Shown: positions 22,407-30,700 of the stretch, piece after piece
How the letters are laid out: each line of letters opens with the position of its first letter
Position numbering within the stretch: the first letter of the stretch is position 1
Assembly (NCBI GenBank): GCA_025454255.1
Contig: JALOOU010000077.1
Location: 1-32,846 of the forward strand
From: Desulfobacterales bacterium
GTDB lineage: Bacteria > Desulfobacterota > Desulfobacteria > Desulfobacterales > SpSt-501
Reading direction: 5' to 3'
DNA: 32,846 nt
Made by a program: the position numbers and the translations under genes
The notes under the pieces: model-generated
What the model saw: only the letters and a program-made list of their open reading frames with translations
Databases searched by the model: none
What the model was told of the DNA's origin: nothing

Positions 22407-22840
22407 GGCGATCCATAGCATATGCTGCGGCGGCCCTGCTGATGTGGGTCGCCGCCGCGGGGAGCGGATGCGCGCCTGCACCCGAAGGCGGGGCCGGAAT
22501 CGATTGGGTGAAAGACCACGCCGAGGGCCTGCGCCAGGCGCAAGAGAGCGGCCGGCCCGCCCTGGTCTATTTCACCGCCGACTGGTGCGCCCCTTGCGTC
22601 GAGCTGAAAAAATACATCTGGCCGGACCGCAGCGTCGTCGAGGCTTCCAAGAGATTCGTCATGATCTACGTGGACGTGGACAAGGAGCCCGGGACATTGG
22701 CGGCTTACCGCGTGCGCGGCATCCCGGCGATTTTTTTCCTCTCAGCGCGAGGTGGAAAACCCATGGCCTTCTCCGGGGATCGAAGCGCGGCCAACCTCGC
22801 GCGGCAGATGAAGGCCGCAGCGGATTCTTTCTTGCGGTAG
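22403..22840 (+). CDS. Thioredoxin-like (DsbD-gamma type) exported protein
   Basis: This 145-residue protein starts at TTG 22403 in the TTGA overlap with the Dabb gene; the frame extends further upstream but only inside that gene. The N-terminus (IAYAAAALLMWVAAAGSGC) is a signal peptide with a possible, imperfect lipobox at Cys23. The mature part is a thioredoxin fold with ALVYFTADWCAPCVELKKYIW, redox pair CAPC at about 62-65, and the cis-Pro loop VRGIPAIFFL. It resembles the C-terminal domain of DsbD and thiol:disulfide interchange proteins, which act as periplasmic reductants. Which protein it reduces is unknown. Confidence in fold is high; in the exact start, moderate. Confidence 0.85.
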   Translation: MRRSIAYAAAALLMWVAAAGSGCAPAPEGGAGIDWVKDHAEGLRQAQESGRPALVYFTADWCAPCVELKKYIWPDRSVVEASKRFVMIYVDVDKEPGTLAAYRVRGIPAIFFLSARGGKPMAFSGDRSAANLARQMKAAADSFLR

Positions 22841-22890
22841 CCGGCGGTTTACTGATGCCCGCCTGAAGCAACCGCGCCGGCGATTTGATG

Positions 22891-22919
22891 TTGAGGTTTC
22901 CAACTCCCCGTTGTAAAAT
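22891..22919 (+). promoter_or_regulatory. Putative promoter of fliN
   Basis: TTGAGG (22891-22896), a 17-base spacer and TAAAAT (22914-22919) lie 30 bases before the likely start of fliN, giving a short leader. Confidence 0.55.
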
Positions 22920-22948
22920 CGTGCAACTCAGGGAAGGTGTTCGCGAAG

Positions 22949-23368
22949 ATGGGGACCCAGACAGACGATCCGGCCCAGCCGGCCCCGGCAACGGGCGAGA
23001 GCATCAGCGACGAGGCCCCGGCGAGCGCAGGCAGCCCCACCGGAGAGGCGCCCGCATCCGAGGCCGGGAATTCGGCCGCCGGTGGGACCAAGGTTCCCGC
23101 CGCCGAAGACCTCGGGCTTGAAATCCTGCTCGACATTCCCATGGAGCTGACGGTGGAGCTGGGCCGGACCAAGATCCCCATCCGCGAGCTTTTAAAGCTC
23201 AGCCCCGGCTCCGCGGTGAAGCTCGCCAAGTTCGAAGGCGACCCGGTCGACATTCTCGCCAACGACGTGCTGATCGCCCGCGGCGAAGTCGTGGTCCGCA
23301 ACGAAAAATACGGGATCCGCATCACCGAAATCACCAGCCGCATGGAGCGGCTGAAGGGCCTGCGCTAA
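22949..23368 (+). CDS. fliN: Flagellar motor switch protein FliN
   Basis: This 139-residue protein has a C-terminal SpoA/FliN domain at about 60-135: [59 protein letters not shown], and [10 protein letters not shown], all strongly conserved in FliN. FliN forms the cytoplasmic C-ring of the flagellar motor with FliM and FliG. The first 50 residues are a low-complexity Pro/Ala/Gly/Glu linker. ATG 22949 is placed 11 bases after GGGAAGG; GTG 22937 is an alternative. No other flagellar gene is in the window, so it stands alone. It is convergent with glpK, and the two stop codons overlap (TAA 23366-23368, TAG on the other strand at 23365-23367). Confidence 0.93.
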   Translation: MGTQTDDPAQPAPATGESISDEAPASAGSPTGEAPASEAGNSAAGGTKVPAAEDLGLEILLDIPMELTVELGRTKIPIRELLKLSPGSAVKLAKFEGDPVDILANDVLIARGEVVVRNEKYGIRITEITSRMERLKGLR

Positions 23369-24852
23369 GCGCGGCTTTTGACCCGTTCCACGGCCTGCGC
23401 CCATCCCCGCACCAGGCGCCGACGCTTTTCCGTGTCGATCATCGGGGAGAAGGTCTTGTCCGCCGACCGCAGCGCCGCGATCTCGCCCGCGCCCCTCCAG
23501 AAACCGACCGCCCGCCCCGCGAGAAACGCCGCCCCCATCGCGGTGGACTCCAGGTAGCGCGACCGGCTGATCGTGCAGTCGAGCAGGTCCGCCTGGAACT
23601 GCATCAGGAAATCGTTGCGGCAGGCCCCGCCGTCCACCCGCAGCTCGCCGAATCTCATGCCCGTCGCAGCCTCGACGGCGCCCGCCAGATCCCGGGTCTG
23701 GAAGGCGATGCCCTCCAGCGCCGCGCGCACGATGTGGGCCCGGGTCGTGCCGCGGGTGATGCCGAGGATGCCGCCGCGCGCGTACATGTCCCAGTGCGGG
23801 GCCCCGAGCCCCGCGAAGGCCGGCACGAGAAAGACCCCCTGGCTGTCGGGGACGCTCTCCGCCAGCGCTTGCGTCTCCGCGGCGGTGCGGATCAGGCCCA
23901 GCCCGTCGCGCAGCCACTGCACCACGGCGCCGGCGATGAACACCGAGCCTTCCAGGGCATAACAGGGCTGCCCGTCGCCGTCGCAGGCCAGGGTCAGCAG
24001 CAGCCCCGGCCCCGGGTCCACAGGCCTGCGGCCGGAGTTGATCAGCAGAAAACACCCCGTGCCGTAGGTGTTCTTGGCCTGGCCCGCATCGAAACAGGCC
24101 TGGCCGTAGAGCGCCGCCTGCTGGTCCCCGGCGATGCCGGCAATCGGGATCTCGGCGCCGGCGACGGCCGTGTCGGTGCGGCCGGCAACCCGGCTGGAAG
24201 GGACCACGGCGGGCATAAGGGCCGCGGGAATCTCGAGCGCAGCCAGCAGCTCCGGGTCCCAGGCCCGATCGTGGATGTTGAACATCAGGGTTCGGGAGGC
24301 GTTGGTGACGTCGGTGACGTGGGTACGCCCGCCGGTCAGCCGCGCGACCAGCCAGCTGTCCACGGTGCCGAAGGCGAGCTCCCCCGACTCCGCCCGGCGC
24401 CGCAGGCCGGGGATCTCGTCCAGGAGCCACTTGAGCTTGGTGCCCGAAAAATAGGCGTCCAGAAGCAGCCCGGTGCGCTCGCGGAACATCGCCTCCAGGC
24501 CTGCGGCCCGGAGCGCTTCGCAAATTGCCGCGGAGCGCCGGCATTGCCAGACGATGGCGTTGTGCACGGGCTTGAGCGTGCTGCGCTCCCAGACCACGGT
24601 GGTCTCGCGCTGGTTGGCGATGCCCATGGCGGCGATGCGCCCGGGGCCGATGCCGGCCGAGGCCAGCGCCTGGCCCATGACCGCTCGGGTGGCCTGCCAG
24701 ATCGCCTCCGGGTCGTGCTCCACCCAGCCCGGCCGGGGGTAGACCTGCGGAAACTCCGAATAGGCGTTGGCAACGATGTGGCCGGCGGGATTCACGATCA
24801 AGACCCGCGAGCCGGTCGTCCCCTGGTCGATCGCCATGATGTAGTGTTCCAT
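23365..24852 (-). CDS. glpK: Glycerol kinase
   Basis: This 495-residue FGGY-family kinase phosphorylates glycerol to glycerol 3-phosphate with ATP in the cytoplasm. It shows [14 protein letters not shown] at the N-terminus (phosphate loop), [12 protein letters not shown] and [10 protein letters not shown] (substrate region), [12 protein letters not shown], the catalytic [22 protein letters not shown], and the C-terminal [21 protein letters not shown] signature. Length matches the family. ATG 24852 follows GAGG at 7 bases. No glpF or glpD adjoins. The upstream gene on the same strand is the ProX-type editing protein, 70 bases away, with low-complexity DNA between. Its stop overlaps that of convergent fliN. 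Confidence 0.96.
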   Translation of the reverse strand: MEHYIMAIDQGTTGSRVLIVNPAGHIVANAYSEFPQVYPRPGWVEHDPEAIWQATRAVMGQALASAGIGPGRIAAMGIANQRETTVVWERSTLKPVHNAIVWQCRRSAAICEALRAAGLEAMFRERTGLLLDAYFSGTKLKWLLDEIPGLRRRAESGELAFGTVDSWLVARLTGGRTHVTDVTNASRTLMFNIHDRAWDPELLAALEIPAALMPAVVPSSRVAGRTDTAVAGAEIPIAGIAGDQQAALYGQACFDAGQAKNTYGTGCFLLINSGRRPVDPGPGLLLTLACDGDGQPCYALEGSVFIAGAVVQWLRDGLGLIRTAAETQALAESVPDSQGVFLVPAFAGLGAPHWDMYARGGILGITRGTTRAHIVRAALEGIAFQTRDLAGAVEAATGMRFGELRVDGGACRNDFLMQFQADLLDCTISRSRYLESTAMGAAFLAGRAVGFWRGAGEIAALRSADKTFSPMIDTEKRRRLVRGWAQAVERVKSRA

Positions 24853-24879
24853 GTAGAGGCCTCACGGGGAGAGTGAGAG

Positions 24880-25012
24880 AGTGGTTCGTTTTTGGTGTTT
24901 GGTGTTGGGTTCCGGGTGAAAGTCAGAATCGGGGCTCCGACTCGGCGCTTCTTTCGCGCTGCTCGCTGCGCGTTGCCCGTTGCTCGCTGCTTGCCGCCTC
25001 CCTTCCCCCCAG
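24880..25012. repeat. Low-complexity GTTGGTGTT / CGTTGCTCG tract
   Basis: Short imperfect repeats (TTTGGTGTTTGGTGTTGGG near 24892, then CTGCTCGCTGCGCGTTGCCC to TGCTTGCCGCC at about 24958-25002) fill the gap before glpK and the 3' end of the ProX-type gene. A similar GTGTCGGTGTTGGGTGTTGCG stretch lies between the usp and sulP genes near 10540. Confidence 0.6.
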
Positions 25013-25492
25013 CGCCACCAGATGCAAGCGGTGCCCGGTCAGCTGTAGGAAGCGCTCCAGCGCCTGCCGCGCTATCACGAGGGTGCTCGTGTTCACCAGG
25101 GGGTGGAACTGGAAGGCCTCCGCCTGCCAGAGCTCCTCGTCGAAATAGAGCTCCACCGCATGGTCCGGGTCGTTGAAGAGCGCAAAGAGCGTCACAGCGC
25201 CGGGTTCGATCCCCAAGCGCTTTTTCAGCCGCTGCGGCGATCCGAAGCTCAGGCGGCCGGCGCCGATCGCAGCGGAGAGCGCCTTCATGTCGACCGACTT
25301 GTCCGCCGGCACGCAGACCAGAAAATGCCTGCGCCCGGGCTTGTCCCTCAGGAAGAGGTTTTTGGTCTTGGCACCGGGCAGCGGGGGCACCCGACGGGCG
25401 GCCTCCGCGACGGTGAAGACCGCCGGGTGGTCGCAGCGCCGGCAGGCGATCCCGTGTTCAGACAGAAACGCTATGAGCGGCGATGGGTCCAT
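24923..25492 (-). CDS. ProX-type prolyl-tRNA editing protein
   Basis: This 189-residue member of the YbaK/ProRS-editing superfamily is of the ProX/PrdX type, which deacylates Ala-tRNA(Pro) in trans. It shows HGIACRRCDHPAVFTVAEAARRVPPLPGAKTKNLFLRD (the catalytic Lys in the KTKNLFL motif, residues about 42-48), the conserved LVCVPADKSVDMKAL, RLSFGSPQRLKKRLGIEPGAVT, and the C-terminal FHPLVNTSTLVIA. I place the start at ATG 25492, where homology begins; the frame runs to 25621 without family features. The ribosome site is weak. The last about 22 residues (SSEQRATRSEQRE and on) are encoded by a low-complexity DNA repeat and are unlikely to be part of the fold. glpK follows 70 bases downstream. 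Confidence 0.9.
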   Translation of the reverse strand: MDPSPLIAFLSEHGIACRRCDHPAVFTVAEAARRVPPLPGAKTKNLFLRDKPGRRHFLVCVPADKSVDMKALSAAIGAGRLSFGSPQRLKKRLGIEPGAVTLFALFNDPDHAVELYFDEELWQAEAFQFHPLVNTSTLVIARQALERFLQLTGHRLHLVALGGREAASSEQRATRSEQRERSAESEPRF

Positions 25493-25561
25493 GACGGCAA
25501 CGCCGGTTTTCCCCCCCGGATGACGTTCGATCTCCGCCGGGGCGTGGCCGCGCCCGGCTTC

Positions 25562-25576
25562 GCGGCTGGAAGCCGC
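25562..25576. repeat. REP-like hairpin
   Basis: GCGGCT-GGA-AGCCGC is a perfect 6-bp stem within a segment (GGCTTCGCGGCTGGAAGCCGC) of the type dispersed in many proteobacterial genomes as intergenic repeats. The rest of 25493-25724 has no clear gene. Confidence 0.4.
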
Positions 25577-25724
25577 TCCCACTGCGCTCCCGCCGCAGGT
25601 CCCATCCGATTGAAGGAACACCCGCAGGAGGCTGTCATTTTGGTCTATAAATCCCCCCTGGCAAAAAGGTCAACCGGAAATCGGTTTGAATTACTACAAT
25701 CAGACGGGGTTACAAAACCACTTG

Positions 25725-25754
25725 TTGACACTTAATCGGATCTGCCGGTATTAG
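25725..25754 (+). promoter_or_regulatory. Putative promoter of the cyclodeaminase-family gene
   Basis: A perfect TTGACA (25725-25730), an 18-base spacer and TATTAG (25749-25754) precede the gene. The start would be near 25761, leaving about 30 bases of leader that include GGAGG before ATG 25792. Confidence 0.6.
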
Positions 25755-25791
25755 GGGGGTTCACTTCAAAATTGAACGTTGCGGAGGACGT

Positions 25792-26769
25792 ATGACGGAA
25801 CATCGACTGCTTTACCTCTCCCAGGCCGACGTGGTCGCAGCCGGCGTCACCATGGCCGAGATCATCGCGGCCCTCGAAACGGCCTTCCGCGCCAAGGGCG
25901 AGGGCCGCACCGAGATGCCGCCCAAGCCGGGCGTCCACCCCGGCGGGGGGGACAACTTCATCCACGCCATGCCGGCCTACATCCAGGACCTCAAATCCGC
26001 CGGCGTCAAGTGGGTCAGCGGGTTTCCCGAAAACCACCGGCGCAGCCTGCCCTACATCACGGGGCTCTTGATCTGGAACGACGTCGAAACCGGTCTGCCG
26101 CTGGCGGTGATGGACTGCGTCTGGGTCACGGCCAAGCGCACGGGGGCGGCCAGCGCCATCGCCGGGCGCCGCCTGGCCCGGCCGGAGTCGGCGGTGATGG
26201 GCATGCTCGGCTGCGGGGTCCAGGGCCGCAGCCACGCCGAGGCGTTCAGAGAGTGCTTTGCGCTCAAAAAAATCATGGCCTACGACAAGGATGCGGACGC
26301 CGCAAAGCGCTATGCGGACGAGATGAGCCGCCAGTTGGCGGTGGAGGTGGTGCCGGTCAAAACCCCGCGCGAGGCCGTGAGCGGCTGCGACATCGTGGCC
26401 ACGGCCGGCCCGATCCTCAAAGTGCCGCACGCCACCATCCAGGCCGGCTGGCTCGAGGAGGGGGCCTTCGCCTCGCTGGTGGACTACGACTCCTACTGGA
26501 GCCGGGAGGCCCTGGCCCAGGCGGCCAAGTTCTGCACGGACGACGTGCCCCAGCTCAGGCTCTACCAGAGCATGGGCTATTTCCAAAACATCCCGCCGAT
26601 CCACGCCGACCTCGGCGAACTGGTTACCGGCGCGAAGAAAGGCCGCGAAACCCCCAAGGAGCGCACCCTGACCGCCAACCTGGGGCTGGCCATCGACGAC
26701 ATGGCGGTCGCCCCGCTGATCTACCGGCGCGCCAAAGAAAAGGGCATCGGCACCTGGCTGCCGCTGTGA
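25792..26769 (+). CDS. Ornithine cyclodeaminase / mu-crystallin family protein
   Basis: This 325-residue NAD(P)-dependent enzyme of the OCD family has normal length. The N-terminal dimerisation/substrate half includes MPPKPGVHPGGGDNFIHAMPAY and GVKWVSGFPENH (the conserved Lys of the active site). The Rossmann half starts MGMLGCGVQGRSHAEAF (about 141-157), with SGCDIVATAGPI and a C-terminal NLGLAIDDMAVAPLIYRRA. Family members include ornithine cyclodeaminase, alanine dehydrogenase, ketimine reductases and opine-type dehydrogenases, so reaction and substrate cannot be fixed. The start is certain: GCGGAGGACGT precedes ATG 25792. A DAO-type oxidoreductase follows 70 bases later, then a LIV-type transporter, suggesting breakdown of an imported amino or imino acid. 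Confidence 0.92.
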   Translation: MTEHRLLYLSQADVVAAGVTMAEIIAALETAFRAKGEGRTEMPPKPGVHPGGGDNFIHAMPAYIQDLKSAGVKWVSGFPENHRRSLPYITGLLIWNDVETGLPLAVMDCVWVTAKRTGAASAIAGRRLARPESAVMGMLGCGVQGRSHAEAFRECFALKKIMAYDKDADAAKRYADEMSRQLAVEVVPVKTPREAVSGCDIVATAGPILKVPHATIQAGWLEEGAFASLVDYDSYWSREALAQAAKFCTDDVPQLRLYQSMGYFQNIPPIHADLGELVTGAKKGRETPKERTLTANLGLAIDDMAVAPLIYRRAKEKGIGTWLPL

Positions 26770-26839
26770 ATCGTGCCGCCTGTCGGCGGTACGATTTGTC
26801 TGCTGCAATTTCGAACTCGATAAATGGGTTGAAAACCGA

Positions 26840-28018
26840 ATGACACAATCCCAAACCTACGACGTCATCATCACCGGCGGCGGGATCATGGGCAGCGCCA
26901 CGGCCTATCATCTCATGAAGTCCGACCCGGCGCTAAAGGTCGCCGTGGTGGAGCGCGACCCGACCTACGCGCGCGCCTCGACCACCCTCTCCATGAGCAA
27001 CGTACGCATCCAGTTCAGCCTCAAGGAGAACATCCAGATCTCCCAGTACGCCTTCGAGGTGCTGAAGGGCTTCGAGGAGCAGATGGCGGTCGGGGGGGAG
27101 CGGCCCAGGATCTACTTCCACCAGGAGGGCAACCTCTTCCTGGTCGGCGCCGAAAACGAGGCGGCCGCCAGAAAGGCCTTCGACCTGCAGCGCAGTCTGG
27201 GCTGCCGCATCGAGTGGTGGCCGCGGGCGCAGATCAAGGAGCGCTATCCCCTGTACGAACCGGGCGATGATATCGTCGGGGCCACCTACGGCCCGGACGA
27301 CGGCCACTTCGACGCCTACGCCGTTTTGATGGCCTACAAGGCCAAGGCACGCTCGTTGGGGGCCGCCTATATCACCGGGGATGCGGCCGCCATCGCGACC
27401 GCGGCCGGCAGCGCAACGGGCGTGGCGCTCGCCACCGGGGATAAAGTCTCCGCCGGCATCGTCGTCAACTGCGGGGGTGCCTGGGCGGCCGAACTGGCCG
27501 CGACGGCCGGGGTCGAACTGCCCGTGGTGCCGGTCAAGCGCCAGGTCTTCGCCCTGGACACCGCCGTCAAGCCCGAAGGCCCCCTGCCCCTGACCGTTCT
27601 GCTCTCCGGGTTGTATTTTCGCACCGAAACCGGAGGACTGGTTTTGCTGGGGAAATCCGTACCGGAGGACCCGGTGGGGTTCAACTTCAGCTGGGACGAC
27701 CAGCGCTTCATGGAGCTGCTCTGGCCGGAGCTGGCCGAGTTCGTGCCGGCCTGGGACCGGCTGAAGCTCGTCCGCGGCTGGGCCGGCCTCTACGACGTGA
27801 ACACCTTGGACGGCAACGCCATTCTGGGAGAATGGCCTCAAATCAAGGGACTTTACCTGGCGACCGGTTTTTCGGGGCACGGCCTGCAACAGGGCCCGGC
27901 GGTGGGCCGCTACCTCTCCGAGCTCATTTTGCAGCGGCCGGTGTCGCTCGACCTGGCGATCTTTTCGCCGCAGCGGATCCTGGAAAACAGACCCCTGAGC
28001 GAGGCCGGCTTGGTCTGA
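26840..28018 (+). CDS. FAD-dependent oxidoreductase (DAO family)
   Basis: This 392-residue DAO-family flavoenzyme starts at ATG 26840, shortly after a GGGTTGAAAACC sequence that is only a weak ribosome site. The N-terminal FAD-binding fold is VIITGGGIMGSATAYHL (about 8-25), followed by VVERD. Family motifs include STTLSMSNVRIQFS and GIVVNCGGAWAAELA, and the C-terminal flavin site is KGLYLATGFSGHGLQQGPAVGR. In relatives (sarcosine oxidase, glycine oxidase, D-amino-acid dehydrogenase, opine oxidase subunit B) such enzymes oxidise a C-N bond in an amino acid. The substrate here is unknown. No typical partner subunits are adjacent. It sits between the cyclodeaminase-family gene and the binding-protein gene on the same strand. 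Confidence 0.92.
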   Translation: MTQSQTYDVIITGGGIMGSATAYHLMKSDPALKVAVVERDPTYARASTTLSMSNVRIQFSLKENIQISQYAFEVLKGFEEQMAVGGERPRIYFHQEGNLFLVGAENEAAARKAFDLQRSLGCRIEWWPRAQIKERYPLYEPGDDIVGATYGPDDGHFDAYAVLMAYKAKARSLGAAYITGDAAAIATAAGSATGVALATGDKVSAGIVVNCGGAWAAELAATAGVELPVVPVKRQVFALDTAVKPEGPLPLTVLLSGLYFRTETGGLVLLGKSVPEDPVGFNFSWDDQRFMELLWPELAEFVPAWDRLKLVRGWAGLYDVNTLDGNAILGEWPQIKGLYLATGFSGHGLQQGPAVGRYLSELILQRPVSLDLAIFSPQRILENRPLSEAGLV

Positions 28019-28048
28019 GATGCTCGGTTGTTTTTAATTGTAGAGCGC

Positions 28049-28077
28049 TTGACAAAATGAAGTTCGTTTAGTACCTT
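28049..28077 (+). promoter_or_regulatory. Possible promoter of the binding-protein gene
   Basis: TTGACA (28049-28054) and TACCTT (28072-28077) at 17-base spacing lie in the 164-base gap after the oxidoreductase gene. The -35 is perfect and the -10 is weak. Confidence 0.4.
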
Positions 28078-28182
28078 CGCCATGTTAATTTTCCCGGGTT
28101 GTTAAAGTTGGCCTGCCGGCGGCAATGGCAGGGTATAACAACTCTTCACCCCACCCACTCTAAATCCCTAAAGGAGGCAGCC

Positions 28183-29412
28183 ATGAAACGTCGTTTTGCT
28201 CTAGCAGTTGCACTGGCCCTGGTCGTCGCGTTTGCGCTGATGAGCACCGCCCAGGCAGCCCCGCCCAAGGACCCCCTGGGCGTCATCACCATCAAGAAGG
28301 GCCAGCCCATCCACATTGCCTACTGGATGGTGGTCGCCGGCCCCGACGCCTCCCTGGGCGAGGACACCAAGCGCGGCGTCGAGATCGCCATCGCCGACAA
28401 GGGCGGCAAGCTCCTGGGCCACCCGATCAAGCTGACCGGGCAGGACGAGGGGTGCGGGCCTGAAGGAGGCCAAGCCTCCACCACCAAGATCGCCTCGGAC
28501 CCCACCGTCGTCGCGGCGGTCGGATCCAACTGCTCCAGTGCCGCCCGGCCCGGGGCGCCGATCCTCTGGAAGGCCGGCATCAGCACGGTGTCGCCCTCCA
28601 ACACCGCCCCCTACCTGACCGACCCCAAGCGCGGGCCTGAATACGACGGCTACCTGCGCACCGCCCACAACGACAAGGTCCAGGGTGCTGTCGCCGCCCA
28701 GTTCGCCATCAAGAAAATGGGCGTCAAGACCGCCGCCACCATCCACGACGGCAGCGTCTATGCCGAGCAGCTGCAGGCGGTCTTCGCGGAAGAGTTCAAG
28801 AAGCTCGGCGGCACCATCACCTCCCAGGAGGCCGTCGCCCCGACCGACACCGACATGCGGCCGGTCCTGACCAAGATCGCCACCGGCAAACCCCAGTTCA
28901 TTTACTACCCGATCTTCATCGCCGCCGCCGGCCACATCACCCGCCAGGTGAAAGAGGTCGCCGGCCTGGAGAAGGTCTACCTGATGAGCGCGGACGGATC
29001 CTTCTCGCCCGACTTCTACAAAGCCGCCGGCGAGACCGCGGTCGGCATGTTCCACTCCAGCCCTGACTTTTCGGCCTTCGCCGCCGGCTACAAGGGCTTC
29101 CTCGACAAGCACCAGAAAAAATACGGCGAGAAGCCCATCGCCCCCTTCCACGCCCACGGCTACGATGCAGCCATGATCATCTTCGCCGCCATCGAAAAAG
29201 TGGCGGTTAAGGACGGCGACACCATCCACATCGGCCGCAAGGCGCTGCGCGATGCCCTTTATGCCACCAAGGGGCTGCAGGGTCTGACCGGGAACCTCAC
29301 CTGTGACAAGTTCGGCGACTGCGCCGACCCGCGCATCGCTGTCTATCAGCAGACCGCGGAGAACATCAAGAAGCTGGAGAACCCGCAAACCCCGTTCTGG
29401 AAGCCCTACTGA
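28183..29412 (+). CDS. LIV-type ABC transporter substrate-binding protein
   Basis: This 409-residue periplasmic binding protein is of type I (LivJ/LivK-like). ATG 28183 follows AAGGAGGCAGCC, a near-consensus site; the frame extends to 28099 but without a signal peptide start. The signal peptide is RRFALAVALALVVAFALMSTAQA, with cleavage near residue 25. The mature protein shows IHIAYWMVVAGPDASLGEDTKRGVEIAIAD, the GQDEGCGPEGGQASTTKIASDPTVVAAVGSNCSSAARPGAPI region, and YDAAMIIFAAIEKVA. GNLTCDKFGDCADPRIAVYQ near the end carries a Cys pair that may form a disulfide, as may the Cys pair of the central region. The ligand is probably an amino acid or related small carboxylate, judging only from family and the neighbouring enzymes. 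Confidence 0.93.
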   Translation: MKRRFALAVALALVVAFALMSTAQAAPPKDPLGVITIKKGQPIHIAYWMVVAGPDASLGEDTKRGVEIAIADKGGKLLGHPIKLTGQDEGCGPEGGQASTTKIASDPTVVAAVGSNCSSAARPGAPILWKAGISTVSPSNTAPYLTDPKRGPEYDGYLRTAHNDKVQGAVAAQFAIKKMGVKTAATIHDGSVYAEQLQAVFAEEFKKLGGTITSQEAVAPTDTDMRPVLTKIATGKPQFIYYPIFIAAAGHITRQVKEVAGLEKVYLMSADGSFSPDFYKAAGETAVGMFHSSPDFSAFAAGYKGFLDKHQKKYGEKPIAPFHAHGYDAAMIIFAAIEKVAVKDGDTIHIGRKALRDALYATKGLQGLTGNLTCDKFGDCADPRIAVYQQTAENIKKLENPQTPFWKPY

Positions 29413-29437
29413 TCGGGGAGAATAGACGGATTCGCCT

Positions 29438-29466
29438 CGGCCGCCGTGCCGTAAGCTCGGCGGCCG
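29438..29466. other. 9-bp stem-loop after the binding-protein gene
   Basis: CGGCCGCCG (29438-29446) pairs perfectly with CGGCGGCCG (29458-29466) around an 11-base loop. No T-run follows. It may protect the 3' end of the binding-protein message. Confidence 0.5.
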
Positions 29467-29487
29467 ACACCATCCGCCTCATCGATT

Positions 29488-29523
29488 GAGCCGGGCACCG
29501 CCCAGGCGCCCGGCTCTCTTTTT
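29488..29523 (+). terminator. Intrinsic terminator inside the LIV operon
   Basis: GAGCCGGGC (29488-29496) pairs with GCCCGGCTC (29508-29516) and is followed by TCTTTTT (29517-29523). It lies between the binding protein and the first permease gene, so partial termination would keep the binding protein more abundant than the membrane components. Confidence 0.8.
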
Positions 29524-29629
29524 AGCCTGGGTCCCCCGCGGGGGGAGGCCGCCCCCAGAAACGGACGCGGGGAGGCGCTCTGGAACAGCGACGGCACGCG
29601 CCATACGAAGGCGGCCTCGAGAGAATCGC

Positions 29630-30691
29630 ATGGTCAAAAATCTGCGCGAACGCATGAGCCCCACCGACATCGTGATGTGGTCGATCGGAGGGATTTTAGC
29701 AATCCTGATCGTCTGGGGCACGGCCTCAACGATCATCAAAGGGACCTACAGCGCCCGGCACTGGATCGATTTTGTGATCTTCGGCCTGGCCCAGGGCAGC
29801 ATCTATGCCCTGATCGCCATGGGCTACACCATGGTCTACGGCGTGCTGCGCATGATCAACTTCGCCCACAGCGAGGTCTTCATGAGCGGCCCCTACACGG
29901 CCTACTTTTTCGCCGCCTATTTCCACCGCAGCGGTCTGCTCGACTCCCACCCGGTGATCAGCCTGGTGCTCGTCTTTTTAGTGTCCATGGCCACCTCGGT
30001 CATGATCGCGGTGCTGCTCGAACGCATCGCCTACCGCCCGCTGCGCGGCGCCCCGCGCCTGGTGCCGCTCATCACCGCCATCGGGGCCTCCTTTTTCCTG
30101 CAGTACGTATTCCGCGGGCTCTACGGCTCGGGGTTCCAGGCCTACCCCGTGATCAGCGCACTGGAGGGCCAGTTCACCCTCGGGCCGATCCGGGTGCTCA
30201 AATTTCAGGCCCTGGTCATCGTCGCGGCCGGGCTGCTGATGGTGGCACTCTACCAGTTCACGCAGCGCACCCGCCTCGGCAAAGCCCTGCGTTCGGTCTC
30301 CGAAGACAAGGAGGCCTCCGCCCTGATGGGCATCGATGTCGACCGGATGATCTCCATGACCTTCATGATCGGGGGCGCCGCGGCCGGGGCGGCAGGAGTG
30401 CTCTACGCCATCATGTTCAAGCAGGTCCACTTCTTCATGGGGTTCATCCCGGGGATCAAGGCCTTCACGGCGGCGGTCCTGGGGGGGATCGGCAACATTC
30501 CGGGCGCGATGCTCGGAGGGATCTTTCTCGGCCTGGTGGAGTCGGTCGGCCCCAGCCTTTTCCTGGACGGGCTGGGGATCGTCGCCCCCTACCAGCTCAA
30601 GGACGCCATCGCCTTCACCATGCTCGTCCTGGTGCTGATCTTCAGGCCCAGCGGCATCCTGGGCGAGCGGCTCGCAGTCAAGAAAGCGTAA
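29630..30691 (+). CDS. LIV-type ABC transporter permease LivH-like
   Basis: This 353-residue inner-membrane permease belongs to the branched-chain amino acid (HAAT) type. After a short amphipathic start and a first helix (IVMWSIGGILAILIVWG), the LivH core follows: FVIFGLAQGSIYALIAMGYTMVYGVLRMINFAHSEVFMSG. The central ERIAYRPLRGAPRLVPLITAIGASFFLQ and the coupling segment TRLGKALRSVSEDKEASALMGIDVDRMI are characteristic. The end is LKDAIAFTMLVLVLIFRPSGILGER. I choose ATG 29630, since the frame upstream of it (to 29486) overlaps the terminator and is Arg/Pro-rich. GAGAGA stands before it, a weak ribosome site. The N-terminus is about 40 residues longer than E. coli LivH. The second permease gene follows within 10 bases. 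Confidence 0.93.
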   Translation: MVKNLRERMSPTDIVMWSIGGILAILIVWGTASTIIKGTYSARHWIDFVIFGLAQGSIYALIAMGYTMVYGVLRMINFAHSEVFMSGPYTAYFFAAYFHRSGLLDSHPVISLVLVFLVSMATSVMIAVLLERIAYRPLRGAPRLVPLITAIGASFFLQYVFRGLYGSGFQAYPVISALEGQFTLGPIRVLKFQALVIVAAGLLMVALYQFTQRTRLGKALRSVSEDKEASALMGIDVDRMISMTFMIGGAAAGAAGVLYAIMFKQVHFFMGFIPGIKAFTAAVLGGIGNIPGAMLGGIFLGLVESVGPSLFLDGLGIVAPYQLKDAIAFTMLVLVLIFRPSGILGERLAVKKA

Positions 30692-30700
30692 GTGGATTCC

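Noticed and set aside
23734..24876. 380-codon plus-strand frame opposite glpK
   Set aside because: glpK is unmistakable on the minus strand; this frame has no recognisable domain.
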